A stretch of 64,000 nucleotides of DNA, taken from positions 1,043,824 through 1,107,823 of the forward strand of contig JAWARJ010000001.1 in the NCBI GenBank assembly GCA_038893495.1. Direction: 5' to 3'. Position numbers and translations under genes: made by a program. Below the pieces are notes generated by a model that was given only the letters and a program-made list of their open reading frames with translations, did no database searches and was not told the origin of the DNA. The DNA is from Thermoproteus sp. (GTDB lineage: Archaea > Thermoproteota > Thermoprotei > Thermoproteales > Thermoproteaceae). Below are positions 57,864 through 64,000 of the stretch, piece after piece (the stretch's first letter is position 1; every line of letters starts with the position of its first letter).

Positions 57864-59069
57864 ATGAGCAGAACGACAGGTCTGCTAATAGCGGTCGCGG
57901 TGGTGCTAGCCGTAATAGGCTATGTGGCCGGCCGCCTGTCGGCGCCTAGCGCCGTCCTGATCACAGTCACGGCCACGCAGACGACTACCGCCACGTATAC
58001 GACGACAGTCACGTCGCCTCCTGCTACCACTACTGTTACTGTCACAGCAAGCGCCACGCCAGTTGCCCCGAGGTTAGAGCCGGTTGCGACGGCGAGCGCG
58101 ATCGTGGACGCGTCCAGGGGGGCCACCTTGAGGGCAGGCCCCATTATCGTCGTAATAAGGCCCGGCACCTACGTCCAGTGGGGCAATCGCACCTACTCGT
58201 CATATGTGTTCTCCCTAGTGCTCTATAGCGTCGTTGGGCTACAGGAGAGCCCTGACGGCGCCAAGCCGGTATACGCCTTCGCGTTCGCGGTAAATGGAAC
58301 CATATCGCCCGCCATTTCCTTTGTGGACTCGTCGGGTAGGCCGAGGCCCGCCGTCACGCTGGCCTTCATCCCGCCCAACTGGTCCAGTTGGACTTGGTTG
58401 GGATATCAGCAAGAGCCCAACGGGACTCTAGTCGGCGGCAGATATGCGTTCAAGAACCAATGGCTAGTCCTAGGCGGCGGGATCTCGGCGAATATAGCCT
58501 TCTTCAGGCCGGTGCCTTGGGTCTTCACGGCCGGCGACGGAAATCCGAGGCCGCAATTCGCGACGTACGTACCTGCCGTAAACGCCACCGGTGTGAAGGG
58601 CCTGGTGCCCATAGAGATAGCCGAGGCGGAAATAAACGGCACCGTCGGGGGCGCGGTTAGAGCTGGCAACATAATAGCGGTGGTGCCGCCCGGCACTTAC
58701 CTCTCCACGCCCAACGGCGTCGAGACTATGTACAATTTCAGCTTGGTGTACTACGCGGCGCAAGACTTTCCTGGAGTTCTAGGTATGGCCCCCCTGGGCG
58801 CATACGCGTTTGCGGCAGACGGCGAGGTGACTACCCAGTACACCTTTGTGGATAGCAACGGCCGCCCCGCCCCGATAGTGACTATTGCCTTCTTCCCGCG
58901 TTCTGTCACCACGTGGACTTGGCTCTCCGCCTCTCCCGCCGGGCAAGACGCGCCGCTGACTAACGGGAGCTACCGCTTCCCAGACGTGTGGACCTACGGC
59001 GACGGGTATATGGTGAACACGCAGTTCGTGAAGCCGGTGCCTTGGGTGTTCCTAGCGCCATACAAATAA
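57864..59069 (+). CDS. Secreted protein with Thr-rich stalk and two duplicated domains
   Basis: 401 residues. Signal or anchor at 6-24 (LIAVAVVLAVIGYVAGRLSA), then a stalk of almost only Thr, Ala, Val and Pro (33-70). Two homologous domains of about 155 residues follow: the first with AGPIIVVIRPGTYVQWG, YAFAFAVNGTISPAISFVDSSGRP, WTWLG and FFRPVPWVF, the second with AGNIIAVVPPGTYLSTP, YAFAADGEVTTQYTFVDSNGRP, WTWLS and FVKPVPWVF. The final PWVFLAPYK closes the protein. Likely an exported beta-sandwich binding or structural protein; no family known. The start is ATG 57864. Confidence 0.72.
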   Translation: MSRTTGLLIAVAVVLAVIGYVAGRLSAPSAVLITVTATQTTTATYTTTVTSPPATTTVTVTASATPVAPRLEPVATASAIVDASRGATLRAGPIIVVIRPGTYVQWGNRTYSSYVFSLVLYSVVGLQESPDGAKPVYAFAFAVNGTISPAISFVDSSGRPRPAVTLAFIPPNWSSWTWLGYQQEPNGTLVGGRYAFKNQWLVLGGGISANIAFFRPVPWVFTAGDGNPRPQFATYVPAVNATGVKGLVPIEIAEAEINGTVGGAVRAGNIIAVVPPGTYLSTPNGVETMYNFSLVYYAAQDFPGVLGMAPLGAYAFAADGEVTTQYTFVDSNGRPAPIVTIAFFPRSVTTWTWLSASPAGQDAPLTNGSYRFPDVWTYGDGYMVNTQFVKPVPWVFLAPYK

Positions 59070-59088
59070 ACCCGAACTTTTTTCATGG

Positions 59089-59385
59089 TTGTGGATAGAC
59101 AGGAGACATCTACGCAGACTTTTGTTGTTGTTGCTATTAGGCACGCGCGGCGGCCGCATGCGGTTGAAGATACTGAAGTCGTTGAGGGAACGGCCGATGA
59201 ACGCCAATAGGTTGTGTCAAGAGCTGGGTGTGGACTACAAGACTGTTAGGCATCACCTAAAGGTGTTGGAAGAAAACGGGCTTGTGGAGAGGATAGGCCA
59301 GGGCTACGGCGCGGTCTATGTCGTCTCGGAGGCCCTATTGAAGAACTGGGACCTCCTGGAGGAGGTCGAGAGCTTTGGGCCATGA
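59089..59385 (+). CDS. ArsR-type winged-helix regulator
   Basis: 98 residues. Winged helix with RLKILKSLRERPMNANRLCQELGVDYKTVRHHLKVLEENGLV, the classical ArsR-family archaeal variant, where MNA(N)xLxxxLGxDYKTVRHHL is the recognition region. The N terminus (LLLLLLLGTRGGRM) is typical of this group, so a start upstream of ATG 59158 is needed; TTG 59089 is plausible but uncertain. Its stop overlaps the ATG of a small membrane protein, with which it forms an operon and possibly a sensor pair. Confidence 0.75.
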   Translation: MWIDRRHLRRLLLLLLLGTRGGRMRLKILKSLRERPMNANRLCQELGVDYKTVRHHLKVLEENGLVERIGQGYGAVYVVSEALLKNWDLLEEVESFGP

Positions 59386-59657
59386 TCCCCTGGCTTATCG
59401 ACTTAGGCCTCGCCCTGCTGTCTGCCATCTTTTCTATACTTGCCCTACTCAACGTGGCGCCCATCAGGAGGACTAAGGTGGGCAGGTACATGTTCCTTGC
59501 ATCGAGCGCGTTGCTTGTATACTCGATAGCGGCGCTGGTCTCATACCTAATCTGGATGTCTAGTGGCCACGGCATAGATGTGGCCGGCCCCTCGGCGGCG
59601 ATTTCGTTAGCCGTGGCGTTGGCCTCTGCGATCCTGTACCGTATAGCAAGCATCTAG
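59382..59657 (+). CDS. Small membrane protein paired with the ArsR-type regulator
   Basis: 91 residues with three hydrophobic segments (about 5-26, 36-58 and 66-88) joined by short loops (RRTKVGRY and SGHGIDVAG). ATG 59382 overlaps the regulator stop (ATGA), so the two are cotranslated. Such regulator-membrane protein pairs are common in archaea; the membrane part may hold the regulator or sense envelope stress. No family known. Confidence 0.65.
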   Translation: MIPWLIDLGLALLSAIFSILALLNVAPIRRTKVGRYMFLASSALLVYSIAALVSYLIWMSSGHGIDVAGPSAAISLAVALASAILYRIASI

Positions 59658-59700
59658 GGGCATCCCAAAAAGATTTAAGTAGAAGACGCGTGGATGTATC

Positions 59701-60813
59701 GTGGATGTAGACAGGTTGATCCAAGATGTAGCAAAAGTTCGCCAGTATCTTGACGGCTACTTCTTTAAGTTCTCGGATGAAATTATAGGGGCACTTATAG
59801 CCATGTTGAGTCGCGAGAACTATATAATGATAGGGCCCCCCGGCACTGCGAAGACTATGTTGGTCGCATCGCTTTCTAAACTGCTCAAGGCCAGGTGGTT
59901 CTACCGCCTCCTCACCAAGTTCACAGAGCTGGAGGAGATCATCGGGCCTATAGACGTAGTGGAGTTGCTCAAGGGGAACGTGAAGAGGATATACGCGAAC
60001 TCGATAGTGGAAGCCGACGTGGCGCTATTAGATGAGATATTCAATGCGTCGAGCGCTATACTCAACACGCTTTTGACTATACTCAACGAGAGGGTAATCT
60101 TCGACGGCGGGGCCGTAGTTCCCGTGAGGACTTGGACGGTCTTCGGTGCGTCTAATAGAGTGCCCGACGAGGAGGAGCTACAGGCGCTGTACGACCGCTT
60201 TCCTCTGAGGGCGTTCACGAAGTATGCATCGCCCGAAGAGACGGAGGACCTGTTGAGGTCCGGCTTGGCCTTAAGGCAGGAGTTCGAACATATGAGCCCC
60301 CTAATGACCATGGACGACATAAAGAGCTTAAATGAGTACGTGAGCAAGATGGTCTACGAGAATAGAGACGCGTTAGTCAAACACGTATCGCCGTTAATAG
60401 CGGCCTATCTGGACCACATAGTTATATCCAACAGGACTAGGGTGAAGGTGCCCATCTACGTGATGTCGTACCTGACAATCTTAGGCATAAGGCCTGGCGA
60501 TTTAGATGCGTCGAGCATACGCGCGGCCACCATAAAGGTCTTGAAATATTTAGTACACGACAAGGAGGACCTCAGCGAATATGAGGCCTTCGTCGCGTCG
60601 CATATGCCGGGCAATTTGTCCATGTTGTACGACATGATAAACGAAATAAAGGCCCTCATAGCCAACAACGCGGTGACCATAGCCCGCGAAAAGCTACGCG
60701 AGGCAGAAGAGCTTCTAGATAAGGCATATGCTGACCCGACTCTGTATAAGTTCTTTACTACCGAGATGGCCGAAATAAAGGACGCCCTCAGCATGTTGAG
60801 GAGTCAACTGTAG
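59701..60813 (+). CDS. MoxR-family AAA+ ATPase
   Basis: 370 residues. Walker A GPPGTAKTMLVA, Walker B VALLDEIFNASSAILNTLLTILNER, sensor 1 GASNRVPDEEELQALYDRF and sensor-2 region RSGLALRQEF are diagnostic of MoxR (RavA branch). The last 120 residues are helical, with a long coil at the end (IKALIANNAVTIAREKLREAEELLDKAY). MoxR proteins act as chaperones in metalloenzyme maturation or membrane protein assembly with VWA partners. GTG start about 25 nt after AGATTTAAGTAG. The VWA gene starts 2 bp after the stop. Confidence 0.87.
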   Translation: MDVDRLIQDVAKVRQYLDGYFFKFSDEIIGALIAMLSRENYIMIGPPGTAKTMLVASLSKLLKARWFYRLLTKFTELEEIIGPIDVVELLKGNVKRIYANSIVEADVALLDEIFNASSAILNTLLTILNERVIFDGGAVVPVRTWTVFGASNRVPDEEELQALYDRFPLRAFTKYASPEETEDLLRSGLALRQEFEHMSPLMTMDDIKSLNEYVSKMVYENRDALVKHVSPLIAAYLDHIVISNRTRVKVPIYVMSYLTILGIRPGDLDASSIRAATIKVLKYLVHDKEDLSEYEAFVASHMPGNLSMLYDMINEIKALIANNAVTIAREKLREAEELLDKAYADPTLYKFFTTEMAEIKDALSMLRSQL

Positions 60814-60815
60814 GC

Positions 60816-62114
60816 GTGGGCGCCCTGCTGAACGTTGACTACTCCGACGAGTTGACCAGGCTTAGGGTACAGGAGATCATACGTTACATCCAGAGGCTGG
60901 GCCTCCCGATAAAGCTCAACAAGATATCCTACGAGTATATAGCCGATTCGTTTTACGCGCATTATCGTACTCCAATACTGGCGGCTTCTCCCTCAAAAGA
61001 CGAAGAGTCCTTATGGTATGTATTCCTAAAATCCTACATTTCGTCCGATTTATATCAGGAAATAAGTAAATTAAGTAAGTATAACTACTCTATATCCAGA
61101 TCTGCCTCAGTTAAGCTGTTGAGGGCATTTAACAGCCTCCTCTCCAGAATAGAACGCGGTACGGTACAGGGGATGCGCGAAGGCGATGAGAAGAATGTCC
61201 AGAAGCTTATGAACAACCAGTCGTTGAGACAGGAGATTACGAACTTACTGCGCTTCTACATGGGTAATGTGAAAAACCTAGACAGAATTAGGAAGTCCAT
61301 ATCTAAAATACTAGGCGACGATGTGGGCAAGGAGGTGGCCGATCTCCTATTCGACGTAGATATAGACCCCTATAGGGCCAGGCTGGCAAAGATATTGGAG
61401 TCGTTAGTGAAGATACTGTCTAAAGTGGACCCATATGTCAGCGAGGGGGTGATATTTGAGCGTGTAGGTGTGCCTTCAGGTATTAGAAGTATTAGGAGTT
61501 TTTCTGATTTGAAGAAGGTCACAAACCTCAGCAAGGCCATCTACACGGCGTCGCCCACGCTGTTTGCATATAAGCTGGCCACTAAGTCGCTATCGGTTAA
61601 GGACATGTCGCTGGATACCCGCGAGAAGATATACATGTTGGTAGACAAGTCGGGTTCTATGTTCTATTCTGTCTACGACGGGTTTGCCATGGATATGACG
61701 CAAAAGATCACTTGGGCCACGGCGCTTGCCGTGGCGCTTATGAGGCACAGCAGGAAGGTCATATTGAGGTTTTTCGACCAGATGGTATATCCACAACTGA
61801 CAAACGTCAAGGACGTCATAAAGGCTCTACTTAGAGTCTTGCCTCTAGGCGGTACTGACATAACTTCGGCCGTCCACACTGCAGTCATGGACTCTAAAAA
61901 TATAGGCCTCAAGAGCTACAAGCTTGTAATAATAACAGATGGAGAGGACGACTTCGTAAATCCCGATGTGCTCAGACAAGCAAAAGAGGCGTTTAGGGAC
62001 GTAAAGGTGCTCCTAATAGGGGGCTCCAACTCCATCATAGAGTCTGAGTTGCCCACCATAAGGGTGGATTCTACAGATATAGAGTCTTTAAGATATATTT
62101 TGAAAAATATATAA
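60816..62114 (+). CDS. VWA-domain partner of the MoxR ATPase
   Basis: 432 residues. The C-terminal VWA domain (about 265-432) has the MIDAS motif DKSGSM, a Thr in LGGTDITSAV and the Asp in IITDGEDDF, so it can bind a divalent cation and a partner protein. The N-terminal 260 residues are helical and unlike other domains I know; SPSKDEESLWYVFLKSYI and charged helices dominate. GTG start, 2 bp after the MoxR gene; the two form a MoxR-VWA module. The tail ends in LRYILKNI. Confidence 0.82.
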   Translation: MGALLNVDYSDELTRLRVQEIIRYIQRLGLPIKLNKISYEYIADSFYAHYRTPILAASPSKDEESLWYVFLKSYISSDLYQEISKLSKYNYSISRSASVKLLRAFNSLLSRIERGTVQGMREGDEKNVQKLMNNQSLRQEITNLLRFYMGNVKNLDRIRKSISKILGDDVGKEVADLLFDVDIDPYRARLAKILESLVKILSKVDPYVSEGVIFERVGVPSGIRSIRSFSDLKKVTNLSKAIYTASPTLFAYKLATKSLSVKDMSLDTREKIYMLVDKSGSMFYSVYDGFAMDMTQKITWATALAVALMRHSRKVILRFFDQMVYPQLTNVKDVIKALLRVLPLGGTDITSAVHTAVMDSKNIGLKSYKLVIITDGEDDFVNPDVLRQAKEAFRDVKVLLIGGSNSIIESELPTIRVDSTDIESLRYILKNI

Positions 62115-62165
62115 AAAGAATAACTATATAGAAAATATTTTTAAGCAATTAAAACAGGGCTTTTC

Positions 62166-62588
62166 ATGATGGTGAAAGAGATACTACACAGGCCGCCAGT
62201 GACCATACCCATATCGGCTACATTAGAACAAGCCGCCGAGGCCATGGCGAGCAATAACGTGGGGCTTTTAGTGATAGTAAACCCCAGCGAGCCAAAGAGG
62301 CCCTTGGGAGTCATAAGCGAGAGGGATATAATTAGGGCGCTGGCGCGCAAAATGCCGTTAAGCACCACGGTGGACAAGGCGGGCACTATGGGCAACTTTG
62401 TGTGGATACGGGAGGATGAAAGCGTATATAGGGCGGCCTACCTCATGAGGAGACACCACATAAGGCACCTAGTAGTCCTCAACGGAAGTGGAGAGCTCGT
62501 GGGCGTCCTGTCCATAAGAGACTTGATAGCCGAAGATAAAATAATAGAGAGCCTGTCGGCGGACAGAAGGCCTGCGACGAAGGAATAA
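62166..62588 (+). CDS. Two-CBS-domain protein
   Basis: 140 residues, two CBS repeats: the first from PPVTIPISATLEQAAEAMASNNVGLLVIVNP to GVISERDIIRAL, the second from VWIREDESVYRAAYLMRRHHIRHLVVLN to GVLSIRDLIAED. A CBS pair binds adenine nucleotides. Stand-alone archaeal CBS proteins act as energy-status sensors, often with an unknown target. ATG start, TATA-like TATTTTTAAG about 25 nt upstream. It follows the VWA gene but has its own promoter. Confidence 0.83.
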   Translation: MMVKEILHRPPVTIPISATLEQAAEAMASNNVGLLVIVNPSEPKRPLGVISERDIIRALARKMPLSTTVDKAGTMGNFVWIREDESVYRAAYLMRRHHIRHLVVLNGSGELVGVLSIRDLIAEDKIIESLSADRRPATKE

Positions 62589-62616
62589 CTGTATATATAG
62601 CTCGTTTTTAGGCTTC

Positions 62617-63852
62617 ATGAACAAAACTGTATTGGCCGTAGTGATAGCCGCAATTGCGGTCATCGTAGTTGCGGCGGTGTTAATCTTAAGGCCGCAGGCC
62701 CAGCAGTTCCCGAAGGTCCTCAACGTCTCGTCTCTAAGCCAGCCCGATGGGGTATATATATACGACGTCTACGTGGGCGGGAATAGAGTCTCGTTGGTCT
62801 ACGTACAACGTAATGGAAGCATATTGTTGGTATTGCCCCAAAACGCCAGTGCGGCATACGTCCTATTCTCTCAAAATAGATTCAGCGAGCTCTACAAGTC
62901 TTCAAACATGACGCTCCTCGCAATAAGCTACCCTGCATTGCTAGGTTCATGTATGAACTTCACTATAATGGAAACAATAGCGGGAGTACCCACTAAAGTC
63001 GCCAACCACATATGCGGCGCTCAACAACTACCCACATATACCAATTTCGTGGAGGTCGTATCTACCTTATCCCAATCGCCTCAGCCTACCACATTGTCGT
63101 TTGTTGGCACGGCTCAAACTCCGTTCGGCCGAGCTATAGTTTACAAAAACTCAACAACAATAACTTACTTATTCTACAATATAAACTTTAATTATACAAT
63201 ATATGTACTTAATAATGGAGTTATATATGAATTCTCCATATTGGTGCCAATTCAGCAATATACCTATAATGTAACCTATGTGCTGAGGTCCGCAGGGCAG
63301 GTCAACTCCACATATATCGACCTGATTTCTAATCTTTCCGGCGTGTTGCCTATTAGCGATATGGGGGGTCTCTCGCTTGTCGAAGCCGCGAAGAAGCTCG
63401 GCATGGAGATAAGCGCGGGGCAGCCCACGGTGCTCGCCTATCTAGGCCTTAACGACATGTCCTCCGCGCAGTTGCTCCTATACAACTACACGCTGTTCAG
63501 AGGAGTAGGCCTAATAGTGTTGGATCCGCCAAGTCAGCCGTTGGTATATGCCGAGAGACTTAGATGCCTCTATGCGAGTATAGCTAACAAAACCCAGGTA
63601 ATAGATACGTTACGGACGATCTATAGGGGGCTGTTGAACAACGTCAGTAACCCGTATGCTGTGTTGCCCAACAGCACATGTCTTGTGGACGTATCTTCGG
63701 AGTCGGCCTTATTGTCGTTAGCGCTCACTGGGCTCAATATGCCGGACCAAACGGCCTCGTTGCCGGTGTTGATAGTGGTGTATCCCAACGGGACCTATAC
63801 GGCCATAACTGGCTATAACCCGTCGGCTCTGAAGGCCGCATTAGGCGGATGA
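62617..63852 (+). CDS. Exported protein with a thioredoxin-like domain lacking CxxC
   Basis: 411 residues. N-terminal anchor (residues 5-24, VLAVVIAAIAVIVVAAVLIL). The first 250 residues form a Ser/Asn/Tyr-rich exodomain with many sequons. The C-terminal 150 residues look like a DsbA/thioredoxin-type domain: PTVLAYLGLNDMSSAQLLLYNYTLFRG, LIVLDPPSQ, a helical insert (YAERLRCLYASIANKT), SSESALLSLALTGLNMPDQTASLPVLIVVYPNGTYTAITGY with the expected cis-Pro before VLIV. Where a redox CxxC would stand, NDMSSA is found, so thiol exchange is unlikely. ATG start 15-28 nt after TATATATAG. Its stop overlaps the next start. Confidence 0.7.
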   Translation: MNKTVLAVVIAAIAVIVVAAVLILRPQAQQFPKVLNVSSLSQPDGVYIYDVYVGGNRVSLVYVQRNGSILLVLPQNASAAYVLFSQNRFSELYKSSNMTLLAISYPALLGSCMNFTIMETIAGVPTKVANHICGAQQLPTYTNFVEVVSTLSQSPQPTTLSFVGTAQTPFGRAIVYKNSTTITYLFYNINFNYTIYVLNNGVIYEFSILVPIQQYTYNVTYVLRSAGQVNSTYIDLISNLSGVLPISDMGGLSLVEAAKKLGMEISAGQPTVLAYLGLNDMSSAQLLLYNYTLFRGVGLIVLDPPSQPLVYAERLRCLYASIANKTQVIDTLRTIYRGLLNNVSNPYAVLPNSTCLVDVSSESALLSLALTGLNMPDQTASLPVLIVVYPNGTYTAITGYNPSALKAALGG

Positions 63853-64000
63853 AATGTAGAGCTCTGGTGGCCGACATAGATGGGACGTTGACTGTGTCAA
63901 GGAGTAGCTATGAGCTCTCGCTGGAGGCCCTCGCGGCTTTGAGGGCCGTTAGGGATAGAGGTCTCAAGGTCGCGTTGGCTACTGCCAACGGTCTGGACTA
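63849..64000 (+). CDS. HAD phosphatase, archaeal phosphoglycolate phosphatase type (3' end outside window)
   Basis: The first 50 codons are visible. ATG 63849 overlaps the preceding stop (ATGA). The HAD motif I DIDGTLT (Asp9 nucleophile, Asp11) and ALRAVRDRGLKVALATANG (motif II with Thr) match archaeal phosphoglycolate phosphatase / SPP-like enzymes, which remove phosphate from 2-phosphoglycolate or sugar phosphates. It is probably cotranscribed with the exported protein before it. The rest is cut off at 64000. Confidence 0.75.
   Translation, partial: MKCRALVADIDGTLTVSRSSYELSLEALAALRAVRDRGLKVALATANGLD

Overview
The window looks like chromosomal DNA of a hyperthermophilic crenarchaeon of the Thermoproteales, most likely Thermoproteus or a close relative. 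The evidence is the overlapping fba-pfp pair (archaeal class I FBP aldolase and PPi-dependent phosphofructokinase), a MOFRL-type glycerate 2-kinase, archaeal PPAT, DtdA, XPB-Bax1, a Thg1-like protein, tRNA genes with introns at unusual positions, and many PaRep2b-like remnants. Most single genes and first genes of operons are leaderless: a TATA-like box lies about 22-28 nt before an ATG, GTG or TTG, and I used this to correct several starts. Genes inside operons usually overlap by 4 nt (ATGA or GTGA).

Layout. 1-2.4 kb is accessory: the end of a secreted protein, a tRNA-like fragment, a PaRep2b remnant, a small membrane protein and a decayed ParA-like gene. 2.4-13.8 kb is a dense housekeeping block: CoxG/MocA-like/DMT transporter, aldo-keto reductase, M28 peptidase, PPAT, XPB-Bax1, and M20-DUF1152-alcohol dehydrogenase-DtdA. 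13.8-18.3 kb mixes repeat-family debris, a surface protein, a MYG1/DHH-like phosphoesterase and a pilin-like protein. 18.3-25.9 kb carries a lactate/glycolate oxidation operon (glcD-lutB) and an MFS transporter. Between them is an island with a cysteine-rich secreted protein resembling a halocin C8-type precursor, a four-helix membrane protein, and an inverted, internally deleted copy of glcD-lutB. 26.6-40.3 kb has two YVTN surface proteins, a CaCA exchanger with glycerate kinase, an anion permease, guaA, hisA/hisB/hisF, thiolase, a Thg1-like gene, and an unusual perfect hairpin fused to a tRNA 3' end.

40.3-51 kb contains two ABC-2 permeases, M32 carboxypeptidase, an ATPase pair, endonuclease III, a glycosidase/sulfatase-fold operon, fba-pfp and an Lrp-like regulator. 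51-55.2 kb is again accessory: a tRNA-Arg 5' fragment, two PaRep2b pseudogenes, a large surface protein, a leuD 3' scar and an intact tRNA-Arg(CCG) with two introns. 55.2-64 kb has small membrane and secreted proteins, a ModE-like regulator fused to a binding-protein domain, a 58-residue CDGSH protein, a MoxR-VWA pair, a CBS protein, a thioredoxin-like secreted protein without CxxC, and the start of an archaeal phosphoglycolate phosphatase-type HAD gene.

The genes fit central metabolism (glycolysis/gluconeogenesis, branched Entner-Doudoroff, lactate oxidation, histidine, GMP and CoA synthesis), DNA repair, and a large cell-surface repertoire. The accessory parts are dominated by repeated families (six PaRep2b copies, two or three ParA-like remnants, a duplicated membrane-protein block) that tend to lie beside tRNA genes or fragments. 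All family names come from reading the sequence and from memory; no database search was run.
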